Part shown: positions 24,032 to 35,349 of the stretch, piece by piece | Layout of the letters: every line of letters starts with the position of its first letter | How positions within the stretch are numbered: the first letter of the stretch is position 1 | Assembly (NCBI GenBank): GCA_001600875.1 | Contig: BCLD01000002.1 | Span: 739,053 to 803,052 of the forward strand | Direction: 5' to 3' | DNA: 64,000 nt | Source: Solicoccozyma terricola | Taxonomy: Eukaryota > Basidiomycota > Tremellomycetes > Filobasidiales > Piskurozymaceae | The notes under the pieces: generated by a model | Told to the model about the DNA's origin: nothing | The model's input: only the letters and a program-made list of their open reading frames with translations | Database searches by the model: none | Program-made: the position numbers and the translations under genes

Positions 24032-26939
24032 ATGGGTCTAGCTAGTAAACTTGGTAAGTACACTTCCACATCCCTTCCATGACCGGCACACACAAACAGC
24101 TCCGACTCCGTCCGTGACGTGGCGGGGTATTCAAGTCAACTGAGCGTTTACTCCTTCTCTCCTTCCTACATATCATCCTCTTCTCCCATCGACGGATCAA
24201 ACCTCCATTCGAATAGCCGCTGCAGGTGCAACAACCGCAGGTGCTGCCACTTCCACATACGGTGGAGCACCTCCTACTCAACAGCAGCCGCAACAACAGC
24301 AGCAGTATGGACAACCACCTCAACAGCAATACGGTCAACAGCCACAGCAAGGTCAGTACGGCCAACAACCACAACAAGGCCAATACGGCCAGCAGCCACC
24401 GCAACAAGGTCAATACGGTCAACCTCCACAACAAGGTCAATACGGCCAACCCCCACAACAAGCTCAATACGGCCAACAACCACAACAAGGTCAATACGGT
24501 CAACAACCACAACAGCACGCCGGTGGCATTGCCGGCGTAGGAGCAGGTCAAGGAGCTCCAGCTGTTCCAGGCCGGTAAGTTCTACTATCCGTCAATGGAA
24601 CATGATCCGGGTATACTGATATGTCGTACCCTGTTGTTTCTCGCTCGATAGTCCTCCACAAGGTCAACAATTCCAGCAACAACCCCCAGCGTACGGTGCG
24701 CAACAAGGTGGTCAAGCCGGTTACGCTGCACCATCCGGTCCACCACCTGGTCAAGCCGCTTATGGTGCTCCACCTCAAGGTCAACCTGGAGCTGGAGGTG
24801 GTGGACAAACTGGAGATGCCAAGTTCCTATTGACCATTTTGCAACAATGCGTTCAGGATGTACGTTTTAAATTCTCTTGCTTGCAAAATACAGCGTTTAC
24901 AATTTGAACTGACACGATTTCGTGTTTGGATTACGGGGATAATAGCAAAACATTCAAGCATTTTACCCACCTGGTTCTCTCGATATCATCGCTGCCAAAG
25001 TAGCTTCATCCGGAGCTCTCGATCGAATCGCTTCCGAATGGAGGATGCCGAAAGAATTGGCTACGGATTTGGTCAAGTTGTCGTTGTTTGACGTCGTCTT
25101 GTACGTCGATGACTCTGGTGAGTTTAAAACGTCTTGGCTACCATTTTTCGAGGTCGGATTTTCCGTTGCTGATTGGGTTTCGGTGGTATGATTTAGGATC
25201 AATGGCTTTCGAACAAGGTGGTGAAAGGATCGATGATCTGAAGCTGTAAGTTTCAAGCCATTTCTTCCTCGTACCTGGGGTTTCCCGCGGCAATCACTTT
25301 CCTAGGGAGCTTGGGCGATTTCTGACGATCCGTGCTACCGAATAGTATCATGTCCCGAGTCGCGTATGCTGCTTCGTTATTCGACCAAGATGGTATTCAA
25401 GTGCGTATAACCCGGCAATCACCACCCTGGAGTCCGAATCGAGTGTTGACCTGTCCTCTCACTGCACCAGGTTCGATTCATGAATTCTCGTGTCGAAGGA
25501 AACGGTATCACCTCGGAACAAGGTGCTATTCAACTTCTTCAACAAGTCAAGTTCTCCGGTGATTACAAGGCATCCTTTGTCTATTCTTCGTACAATCCGA
25601 AGCTGATTGATGTTCTCCCCCCCCCCCCCCCCCCNNCCCCCCNATTCCAGGTCTCACTCCTTTAGGAACCGCTCTCGATCAAAAGATCATCCAACCTCTT
25701 GTTCTTGGTCCAGCTCAACAGAACAGGTTGCAGAAGCCTGTTCTCATCATTGCTGTAAGTTGTTAGAAGAGGATACGAATCGGTCTCAGACGGGAAGCTA
25801 AGTTGTCAACGGATCAGATCACCGATGGTACACCTGCTGGAGAGGACAAGGGTACTGTCTTCAACGTGATTGGACGAACCAATGACGCTCTCAAGCGCAC
25901 AAGGGTGAGTAGTCTTCCTTCAAGTATAATTTCACTTGTCGACGGGAGAGAACGCTGACGACGATATTCGACATGAATTTGAAATCTTTAGTACGGACCT
26001 GATGCTGTCTCTTACCAATTCGCTCAAGTTGGAGACGACCAGAAGGCTCAAGCGTTCCTCGGAGAACTTGATTCGCATCCCGTCATCGGAGAATTGATCG
26101 ATTGTACCTCGAACTTCGAGGCTGAGCAGGAGGAAATGATGAGGAAGTCGGTGAGTGGAGTTCAGAGCACATTCGATGACGCGCAGCTGACCCTGGAACG
26201 CGTGGGAATAGGGTATCGACCTTACTCCAGAGTTGTGGCTCGTCAAGTTGTTGATGTGAGTGGTTGTGAGGATTGCGAACCTGATTGAAACAGTTGTTGA
26301 AGTTCATTCATTGCAAACAGGGGCGGCATCGACTCATCATACGACACCAAAGGTACGGCTGTGTCTTCGGCCCTGCCTCGTCCTTTAGCTTACCTTCGTT
26401 AATTCTTACAGATGAAAAGTGAATGCACAACCATCACCGACCATCCCGACGTGTACTCACTTCTTCCCTTCCATCTACTTTTTCCTTTTCTACAATATAT
26501 AACCACAAATTATACAATACTCGGTAAATGTCGCAAATCTCGAAATCAAATTGTTGTAACACCATACTCTTTTTTCCTCTTCGATTCGCTTGCTCGTCCT
26601 GTCCGAACCATCAGGCTGGGCAAGATCGCCGATTGCTGCATGAGGGCTCAACAGCAAGGATGGACGCCTGGGACTGCGCCATCTCAACCATCCTACGGCG
26701 GTGCCCCTCCTTCGCAGTATGGGCAACCTCAGTACGCTGGTCAGTCAGCGTATCCTCAGCAACCGTCACACGCCCAACCTCAGTATGCTGGTGGTCAGCC
26801 TCAGTATGCTGGTGGTCAACCTCAGTATGCTGGTGGTCAACCTCAGTATGGGGGTCAGCCGCAGTATGGGGGTCAGCCGCAGTACGGTCAACAGCCATCG
26901 TACGGCGGTCAACCTCCTGCCTCCGGTCCTCGCTACTGA
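24032..26939 (+). CDS. von Willebrand A domain protein with Q/G/Y-rich tails
   Basis: Exon 1 (24032-24053) encodes MGLASKL. Exon 2 starts at a double acceptor near 24221/24230 and encodes a prion-like tract with about seven QQGQYGQQP-type repeats (24290-24520), then another Q/P/G-rich exon. The vWA fold begins at FLLTILQQCVQD. After an intron comes QNIQAFYPPGSLDIIAAKVA, then LYVDDSGSMAFE, a MIDAS-type DxSxS (D-D-S-G-S). Further landmarks are LIMSRVAYAASLFDQDGIQV, RFMNSRVEGNGITSEQGAIQ, GLTPLGTALDQ, LIIAITDGTPAGE and VSYQFAQVGDDQKAQAFLGE. A 226-base intron (26419-26644) then joins DEK to AQQQGWTPG and a second repeat tail (QPQYAGG, QPQYGG) ending GPRY with TGA at 26937-26939. Widespread in basidiomycetes, function not established. 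Intron 25560-25650 contains C runs with N. Confidence 0.87.
24300..24525 (+). repeat. In-frame Q/G/Y-rich coding repeats (N-terminal tail)
   Basis: Imperfect tandem units of 24-27 bases, each encoding versions of QQGQYGQQP. They form a low-complexity, prion-like segment ahead of the vWA domain. Confidence 0.85.
26770..26900 (+). repeat. In-frame QPQYAGG/QPQYGG coding repeats (C-terminal tail)
   Basis: Tandem 18-21 base units in the last exon of the vWA gene: four QPQYAGG-like copies followed by QPQYGG copies. Confidence 0.85.
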
Positions 26940-28127
26940 GTGTTTTCTTTACTCATCTATAGTTGTCTATTGTCGCTCGGATAGAGCAGAGTCTTGCTTA
27001 TACATATGGGGTCGTCATGGACTTGCATCCGTCTAATCTAGTCTATGTTGGTCTATGTTGTTGAGAGCCGTTGAAACGTATCATTCGTCGCGATGGAAAC
27101 AGTGAGAAAAGAAGGTGGCCTTCTGTCGACAACGCGGGTCTACCACCTCGCTCCATTGGGCATCCTCTGTGCCGCCATCATTTGACACTGAGGCGGAGTA
27201 ACATGAATTCAGCACGAGTCCTCTACTCCCCTTCATTCGCGGATGAGTCTCACCCTCGGATCACAGTATCCTGAGCGATTTCGAACTTGCATCGGGCAAA
27301 AACTGTTGGCGCACGGACCTATCGATGGATGCTACGGGCGAAAAATTAATTGAGTTGGTGAGACTTTAGCTGCCAACTTCATAGACTGAGTAAGACGCAC
27401 CATCTTCTCCCACTCCACAATCATGTGCTGTCCACATCTTGCTGTCATCGGGTTACCCCCTGGCTGGAGGAGTGGTGGTAGTGGGCAACCTAGAATCTGG
27501 TGAACGAGGCGGAGTTCAGCCGGAGTGGCGGGAAGGTCAACTCGGTGTTCTACTCACAGCGCAGCGGGGGTTGTTATAGCTGAACATGATAGATGTGGTG
27601 CTTGTAATAGTGGTCAGGGGGGGGGGGGGGGTGGCCAATCCAAGTGAATCTTCAAGCCCGCTGACTTTATATGTACAAAATGGAAGACCCCGAGGTGTTC
27701 TCTGCTCGAGAAGCGGTTAAACAAATTTTTTGTCAGAATGCGCAAGTCCGAGAGTTTCCTTTTCTCTTCTCTATCAACGACAGGAGATCAGTCCTCGTAC
27801 GGCATCTAATGTCTTGCAGCCCGATCGTGCACCAGGGTTTTGCTGTGCAGAGCGAGAGAAAACACTGCTTCTCAAGACGCTCAGAGGAAACAGGGTCATC
27901 AAGGCAAGGTCATAGAGCCTGCACGGAACGGCACGAGGCGTGAAACTTGGTCAGACGACATGACTCTTCCGACAACGGACTCAAGCCAAAACCGAGTGAC
28001 TTTGCGCCAGAAGCAAGTAGTACCCTATTCTTTGCGCAGTCATGAAATCACAGGCATTCGAGCTGCAGGCATGGGAATACGTAGCCTACGATTACACACG
28101 AATGTCCAAGAAAACACCTTCCTCCCC
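26940..28127. other. Gap between convergent genes; one weak candidate reading frame
   Basis: Holds the 3' ends of the vWA gene and DCP2. The only candidate gene is near 27671-27920 on the + strand: MEDPEVFSAREAVKQIFCQN, then, across a 38-base pyrimidine-rich stretch with GT and AG ends, EISPRTASNVLQPDRAPGFC and AEREKTLLLKTLRGNRVIKA. A TATA-like TTTATATG lies just before the ATG. The intron would be very short, so I give this low weight. A G run lies at about 27619-27631. Confidence 0.25.
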
Positions 28128-30786
28128 CTATTGCCCTCTCAGGATCGAGAGCAAACCAATAGAGTTGCTCGGCTGCGGTCCAGCCGAGGCACCGGTCTGG
28201 ACAGCAGCCGAGGGCTGAGGTTGACGAGGATTCGATAGCATGTTAAGGAGGTCCGCGCGGTGTCCGGTCGTGGGACTCGTGATCGGCGGGCGGTACGATG
28301 GTTGCTGCGTGGAAACTGGATAAGGAGCGTGAGCGTTCAGAGGTTGCATTTGCTGGTGAGCGTTAGCCTGTTGAGCTAGGAGCATAGGTATGTGCGCCGA
28401 TGGGTAAGTCGGCGATGGTGCGTGGAAACTCGGTTGTTGGAGGTTGGCAGGGATATGATGACGTGGCGGAGTTGCCAGTAGCGTTCCGTTTGGCAGTACG
28501 AATTGCGTTGGTGGGGGTGGGCGCATCGACGGGAAGGATAGCAGTGGCGGATGTTGTTGCATCGTTGGCTGTTGTGGCGAGTTGGCCGTAGGTCCGACGA
28601 TACTTGATAGCACGTTATCGAGTAAAGCCTTCTGCTTGCGTTCTCGCTCCATGACCCTTCCCACCTTCTCCACGATCTCAGCGTCTGAATCACGCCGACC
28701 ATGACGAGAAGGTCGTGCCGGACCGAGAGGAGATTTAGCGACGAGTGAGGGAGGCTGGAATGTGCGAGGTGGAGTTCGAAGAGCGACGGTGGTGGGAAGC
28801 GATTGTTGGCTGTTGTCGTGTAATTGAGGTGCCGATGGTGGTGATGGCATTCGCGGGAGTGGTGGTGCCAAGTCGGGGATCGGCGGACGAGCGTGTGAGA
28901 CCTGTGCGTTAACTTGCCCGTTTGCCGTTTCAAGGACGGGTTGTGGGTTTGTGTGTGTCATTGCAGCCTGTGGCCCCGCTGCGAAGAGTTGCTTGAGAAT
29001 ATCTGGCATGTCGTTACTGGGCACTGCAGCGGGTGTGGGTTGATGTTGAGGCGGTAAAGTGCTATGTTGCATCGCAGCCGCGGAAATAGCCAACTTTGAT
29101 AGCATGTCCTGGAGCGAATCACCTCCTACATCCACGGGTTCCGTAGATGCTGGAAAAGCGGAAGTGACGACCGGCGTTGGTTCATGTGGTTGTAGTGTAC
29201 GTGGACGGTGGATCTTGAGCCATTGTTTGAGGGGTCTATGTAGCGAGTGTTGGCCCGGATCAGTACCAACATGTTATTCCAACGACCGTCTCCATCTCAA
29301 ACTCACCCGACGAAAGGCGCTATCATGTAAAATTTGGGTCCCTTTTTCCCCGCAACTTTCTTCGTTTTCCATGTCGGTAGATCAGTGAGCTTGAACCAAT
29401 CGATTGCCTGGCCAGATGCCAGACCCAGACCCGAGTTTGTCAGTTACCAAGTCTCGAACCCAAACTCCCAAACGAAATGACAACCCACACTGATCTCCTT
29501 CCTCGTTTGAGTCTCAAATACCGTATCTTCCGGAACCCCAGGACAGATATACAATGTTATCTTCTGATCAACCGATATCACCTCGATGTAATCCTGGACA
29601 TTCAGATACGGCGTGACGTCGAATCCCGTTTCCTCTTGAACCTGAACCCAACACCGGGGTTCGAAGGATATTTTAGCAAACTGCCAAATGGGGAAACCGA
29701 GAACGGATTATTCTCACTTCACGAGCAGCACATCTCCATTTATCTTCCTCGATATTGATTTTCCCTTTCGGAAAACCCCAAGATGCTCCAGCTTTCCAAC
29801 CTTTGACGAGCAGGCACTGTGGAATAGGGACAATTGGATGTGTGATTAGTTGAAATGGCTTGGGAGGAGGAACGACACAGAAAAGCCGGGATGTAACGTA
29901 TTTCAATCGTACACCGAAACAACCTCATTCGCGCAAATCCATACGTCGCATCTCTTTCATGTCTTTGCATGTCCTCCCACAACATTGTCTTTTACCGCCA
30001 TTCGATACACAACCCCAACCGTACACCCACCTCTCCTCGTTCTCCCTATCGCAATCACCCAAAACACCATCTACCCCCTCTCGACCAACCTCACAAACTC
30101 ACTTTATCCCACGTCTCATTTATCAAAATCCCACCACAAACCGGAACCCTCAATTTATACTCCATAAATCTCTCATAAGCTCTCCCGCTAACGAAATCAT
30201 CTTTCGACCAACTTCCCTCTACGCCTGAAATTTCAGGATCAGGTAATGGGAGTTCAGTGTATTGGAAGAATAATTCACTGAAATGTCGAAGGGAATATGA
30301 AGGGAGTTGGGGAATTTGAGGTCGGATGAAATCTTCGTAGAACCAATGACTGGTTGGATTTGTATGGTTGTCATTAGTAGAAATAGTGGTAGTAAGGTGA
30401 CGAGTTGGATGGTTGACTTACGCTTGTTCTAATTGGAAACAAATACGTTCAGCTGATGATAGTTCCTCTTCCGGAAGGTTCAAAATAAACCGACTACATC
30501 CCATAACCCAGCTGTGGCAATCAGCATATGATCGGACAGTTCCTCATGACGAGAAAACAACCACGAACCTAGAAAGATCCTCAAATATCTCATGAATCGT
30601 AGCATTCTGATACCATCCAGCGCCACCGCCCACGTTCAGCATCCCATCATTCATTCCAGCATCAGCAGAAGTCGATGCGATCGGTGCATCTTCCTGTATC
30701 ATCACTTGATTGTCGGGGTATGAGGTGGGGACTTGAGGGACCTTGTTGCGACGAGGTTTCTTAGGGACGGAGGTGGGTGTTGTCAT
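28128..30786 (-). CDS. DCP2: mRNA-decapping enzyme Dcp2
   Basis: Removes the m7G cap of mRNA in 5'-3' decay; acts in cytoplasm and P-bodies. The start at 30786 ([20 protein letters not shown]) precedes the Dcp2 box A region: [20 protein letters not shown], then [20 protein letters not shown] and the box-A-like [10 protein letters not shown]. The Nudix box follows ([26 protein letters not shown]), with GFPKGK as the catalytic start. Then comes [20 protein letters not shown], continuing [11 protein letters not shown], with the box B region [20 protein letters not shown] and YMIAPFV. The last exon (about 29236-28128) is disordered, with Pro/Gln-rich linkers and several short leucine-rich motifs. 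Stop TAG at 28128-28130. Confidence 0.95.
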
Positions 30787-31104
30787 CGTGAAACGATTAG
30801 GTGGGTAGGGAACGTTTGCAGCGAATTGGTGTAAGTAGGATGAAGGCGGAAAGAAAGGCAGAAGGAGGATGGTGGGGGGGATGGTGGGGGGGATGGTGGG
30901 GTGGTGGGGTGGTGGGGTGGTGAGGAGGGTCGGATGAGTGAGTGGGGATGGTAATGTAAGCGAGGAGGAGAGGATGTTGTGAATACGTTGTAGATGGGTT
31001 GGTGGTGGTTAGACGGGGACCAGCTTCGTCATAACGGACATCATCACTCTCCATGTCCGCGTTTGGGTGGCAAATCATTGTATTACATCGGGGGACGGGT
31101 GATA
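30787..31104. repeat. Intergenic minisatellite upstream of DCP2
   Basis: The 318-base promoter region of DCP2 contains tandem ATGGTGGGGGG and TGGTGGGG units at about 30870-30925. No gene seen. Confidence 0.6.
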
Positions 31105-31980
31105 TCAGGGCAATCTAAAGAGTATATCAAGGAACGGGACCCTTTCCATAGGCGAACCATCGTCCTCCTCCTCCATTTCCTCCATTTCCTCCGACGCTTT
31201 CTTAAGCAGGGCCAAAACTTCATTAATAACAGTTTCATCCTTTCCCTTTCCCTTTCCCTTTCCCTCCAATCTAGGCAGTGCCTCCATTATGTTCCGCACA
31301 AGAGGCTTGAAATCGAGGTTGGGTTTGCCAGACGCCCTATTCTTGAGACGCTTCTTCAGCAGTTGAAGGTATACGCAGGTGGGCAGGACAATCAGTTGGG
31401 TGTAATTGACGTCATGGCATAATCCATACCCACCTTTCTACTCAAACGCTTATTCAAAATATCCTTCAAATCTTCAAAGAGCTTCAGACGTTCCTCTGTG
31501 CGCATGCCCTTGCACAATTCCCATCGGCCACGATAACGCCGTGCCAGCAATTCGTAAAAGTCATTGACCGATTCTGCTAGCATTGATATCGTTATTTTTT
31601 TTATCTTCTTTTGTTTGCGTAAGCTGAGGGGGAGGGGTCAGGGACCCTTCGTTCTCTGTATCGAGGTTGCTCCTTCCTGATCGATTGTCAATGTCACCAG
31701 TGTCGGTAGGTGGGTTCGTCGTGTCATCGTCCGGACATAAAGTACCATCTCGAGCTGAGGCAAGGGTGATCGGAATATCCACATCAGTGCTGGGGTCAAG
31801 AGACGAAACCCTCCGAGGTGAATTCAGCACAGTTGACGAAGAAAGCTGTTGACCGTGAAATAACAGGGACTGTTTATCTTTGTCATAAGCAAAATCGAAA
31901 ATGTCTGTCCGTGTTGGCTCTGGCTTCTCATTGCATGATTTAAAGGATTGTAGAGACTTAGAGGATGGTGTAGACTCCAT
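31105..31980 (-). CDS. Hypothetical protein with a frame break
   Basis: The start at 31980 (MESTPSSKSLQSFKSCNEKP) opens a disordered Ser/Asp/Thr-rich N-terminal part that reaches QTKEDKK near 31600. There the frame shifts at an A8 run. The next frame carries MLAESVNDFYELLARRYRGR, then GMRTEERLKLFEDLKDILNK. An intron with donor GTGGGT (about 31433) and acceptor CTGAAG leads to KRLKNRASGKPNLDFKPLVR, GKGKGKGK (a CCCTTT repeat) and the C-terminus ERVPFLDILFRLP, with stop at 31105. The C-terminal half looks helical and probably folded. Family not recognised. The break could be a sequence error or an unrecognised intron (donor GTGACA near 31695, acceptor near 31577). Confidence 0.55.
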
Positions 31981-32094
31981 ATCGTTTGGATTTGCAGTTG
32001 TCGTTGATGTGGTTTAGTGAGTAGTGAAACAGGACATCCCCTTCCCAACATCTGTCTTATATACAGTCAAGAAATTGGGAAAAACGGCGGAGTA

Positions 32095-32878
32095 TCACCT
32101 TATCAAAGGAACGAATACTGTCTGACTCCCAATACGTCTCTTACACGCTTCGAGGGTTGTGAGATGGACACGGGAACCTTTCGAAGGAATGTACATCCAG
32201 ATATCAAAGAGGAGACAGCGACGTCCCCAGCCATTCAAAGGTTCACTCAAACGCTGACCTCCTGTGTTCATCTCTATGATGAAAAGTATGCGTCCAGTCA
32301 CAACTCCTGGGTATATGGGCTCCATCCTTTGCCACATCTGTCCGTTGCGAGTCGCGGCAGAGCCAGTTTCGAACACTTTATCCAGTGATGCGGACAAATA
32401 TCGATTGTGTTTCGACGTGAGCAAGGGCTGATGGTGAAAATATTATCGACCGTCTCATTTTCAAGTCCTTTCTCTCCTAGCCAAGTGCCAGCGGTAAAAT
32501 CTGCGACCCAAGTCCCCATCTGCTGATATGTAATGAAGGCAAATACCATCATCTGAGGGACACACGTGTGGGAGCTCTTGCACAGATAGAATTCACGTTC
32601 GTTCGTGTGAAAAATCCTGACCTAGACGACCACCACCCAGGAAGCCCAATATCGCTATCCGAGTGGTGCTTTTTTCTTTTGGTGGCATACGAACGGCACA
32701 ACTGCGCCAGTACCCATTTTGACAATGAGCGGGGGTTTGGTTGACTTTGAATACGCCGCTGTAACGCACGACCACCCCTCCCGGGAGTCGGCAGATGTCG
32801 TTTTACACCCCGTATAGTTGTGCGTTTGTCAAGGGGAATGAATGTGGGAGATGTATTCGTGAAAATATTCGACGCCAC
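32095..32878 (-). CDS. Possible gene fragments, unknown
   Basis: Three open frames follow one another on the - strand: MASNIFTNTSPTFIPLDKRT (32878 to 32549), MMVFAFITYQQMGTWVADFT (32552 to 32298), and a third containing MWQRMEPIYPGVVTGRILFI and WMYIPSKGSRVHLTTLEACK (to 32095). They could be exons of one gene, or remnants. I could not find a convincing set of splice sites and recognise no family. Confidence 0.25.
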
Positions 32879-32931
32879 GTTTCAATCGTTGGATAGCATT
32901 TAATTTCATCGAAAGGAAAAAAAAAAACATG

Positions 32932-34904
32932 CTACCTCCGCTCACTCATCCTCCTCTTCTCCAACTTCTTCTTCCTCTGATACTCTTTAACCGCCTGACC
33001 TCCTGTCGAATGCGTCTTGACGTGAGGCTGCCCACTAGTATCAACGAATCTAAACCGACTTTTCCCAACGTCCACGTTCGTGCTATGTTCTTCCGCGACT
33101 TTTTCCGCTTCGGCAACCACCGATTGAACATCTGATTTCCCTTCTTGTAATGTATACGGCGTCTTGTATTGGATGTTTGCAAACGCCGCTTTCCCATCCC
33201 CACCTGCATCCATCTCATCACGTGCTGTTTTGAAACTCTGGGCGACGACCACTTCATCTTTGAATTCCCATGCTCCTCTTTCAAGTCCAGGTACTTTCCC
33301 GACTGTGTCCCTTTGAGTGAACACTGAATCATCGATCGTGTCCCCTCCTTCATTCATCGCGGCTTCATGTGCCATCTCGCCTGCTGCTTCGATCGATACA
33401 CTCGGATGTAACAATCGAGTATTCCGCTCTTGTTGTTCGGTACGAATGTTGGCGATGTGAGGTGTAGTTGTAGATCGGGGATGTCGAACTCCGAGATGTT
33501 TCTCCATCGCGGTTTGGAATGGTGTTTGTAGGATCTGGAGGGAGGGGGGGGGGGGGGGAGGGGGGGAAAACGTTGTCAGCGTTGTTCCCAAGCATGTAAT
33601 GCGAAAATTATAGCCGAGAAGAAGGGGTAGAATTCAGAAAGCCATGCATTTGAAAAACTGTGTAACCATGTAGGTGTCTTAAAGACTAATCGATTTTTAT
33701 GATTCATCAGAAGGAAAGGGGGNAGGGGNGGGGGGNGGGGGGGGGGGGGGGGNGGAAGGAAAAGTTGAGAAAGAGGAAAATAACGCTCACCTTTATGATA
33801 CGAATAGACCGAAAAAAGAAAGACGAGAAAAAAAAAACAAAGTCGCAAGGAAAAAAAGTCAGCATGCGTAATTCCAAAGATCCATCATTTCAATCCCCAA
33901 CCCCCCTTCCCCATCTCTTTCCTCTTTATAATCTTTTCAATCTCAGAAAGTGAAGAAAAAAGCGTAACCATGTCTTTTATTTAGATAGTCTTTTGAACGA
34001 AGGTTATGTCATGTGTTTCGATCATCATTGAAAGAAAAGATCGAAAAAGAAAGAGAGAGAAAAAAACGAAAAAAAGAGAAAAAACGCCCTCTTCCGTTCC
34101 CCCCCCCAAAACTCACCTTCCCATCCCTCTTCCAACCTTCTTCCTCATTCATCAACCTAACAACCGCCTCCACCCTCTTCTTCCCCACTCCATATTTCTC
34201 ACTCAACTTGGCCACACTTAATCCGATTGATTGTTCATTGGATTTGGGGTTCGGGTTGTATCCTAGGGAATCTAGGTATATCATTCGATGGAGTTGGGAG
34301 GAGAGAGGTGCGGGGGGACGGAATGTTGGGTTTGTTGGGAATGGCTGGGGGGTGCGGGTGGGGGTGGGGGGGGGAGGGAGAAGGAAGGAAAGGAGAAGAG
34401 GGAACAGGACGTTGGAAAAAGGGGAAGGAGGAAAAAAAGAAAAAAAAAGAAAAGAAAAGAAAAAAACACGAATCAATACGAGACGAAACCCCCCTCTCCC
34501 CCCCCGCGCGATCTAAAACTCACCACATTCCCACCTAACCAATTCGATCCATTCTCTTTCGGATACTTGTAACTTCTCCCAACTTTCATCAACCAATTTT
34601 CGTATCCTGGTTTTAACGATTCATCGAATGAAGGAGTAGATGATGTTGATTGATCGATTGTGATTGAATCAACGTGGATATCATGATTGGATGATGTGGA
34701 AGATGGTGTAGAAGAAGAAGGAGAAGGTGTAGAAGACGACGAAGCAGCCTCCGAAGTATCCTCCGAAGCAACCTTGGAAGACGTCGAAGCCGCCTCGGAA
34801 GCTACAAATCTCAAACAATCCCCACAAGCCTTTTTCCTCCCTGCCAACCTTGAAGGTCCGGGTCTCTCCAAACACCTCAACAGTGCAACAGACCGTAGCG
34901 TCAT
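32932..34904 (-). CDS. Mitochondrial small ribosomal subunit protein mS45 (Bot1/MRPS35 family)
   Basis: The start at 34904 gives a basic presequence-like N-terminus (MTLRSVALLRCLERPGPSRL) followed by a Ser/Thr-rich linker. After it comes KPGYENWLMKVGRSYKYPKE, then NWLGGN. An intron leads to PFPTNPTFRPPAPLSSQLHR, continuing MIYLDSLGYN, and SIGLSVAKLSEKYGVGKKRV, continuing EAVVRLMNEEEG: the hallmark of the eukaryotic mitochondrial regulator (Bot1) family. Later exons give TPFQTAMEKHLGVRHPR, a helical region, and a C-terminus of KFRFVDTSG type ending EKRRMSERR. Stop TAG at 32932-32934. Introns at about 33540-33560 and 33720-33753 carry G runs with N, and others are very A- or T-rich. Confidence 0.85.
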
Positions 34905-35349
34905 TCGTTATACCAAGGAAGAGGGAAAGAAGGAGGGAGGGGGAGGGAGGGGGAGGGGGAGAGGGAGTTGATTGTGGATTGTGGATTGTGGATTGTGGAT
35001 TGAGAAAAGAGGGGAGGGATATCCAGAGGTTGTGAGAGAAAGTTGTTTCGATGGTTGGGTTGGTTCATTAGGCGCGGGAGTGGGGTGCACACAGAAGCGC
35101 GGGGGGGGGAAGGGGGGAGGGGGCGGGTGAGTCCCGCATTCCCCCGATTGAATCCCGCATTGCTCCCGCCCCAGCCCCGCATAAACCCGAGTGAGTCCCG
35201 CATGATTGCTATTGAGCCCCGCATGATCCCCTCCCCCTCCCCCTCCTCCCCTGAGTCCCGCATTGTCCCACCCGCGGTGACTACCCGTCCTCGTTTTAAA
35301 TGTCAACAACCCCCCTCCTATCCTGCTTCCATCCTCTGTCCCAACAACC
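34905..35349. promoter_or_regulatory. Divergent promoter mS45/STN1 with repeat arrays
   Basis: Contains about four copies of ATTGTGG (34970-35000) and, nearer STN1, six copies of a decamer of type ARYCCCGCAT starting at 35130, 35151, 35173, 35194, 35215 and 35254. The first five are spaced 21-22 bases apart. No gene supported; the long open frames here only reflect the GC-rich repeats. Confidence 0.6.

Noticed and set aside
24042..24551. Leu/Trp-rich minus-strand ORF of 169 aa
   Set aside because: Mirror of CAA/CAG-rich Q repeats of the vWA gene.
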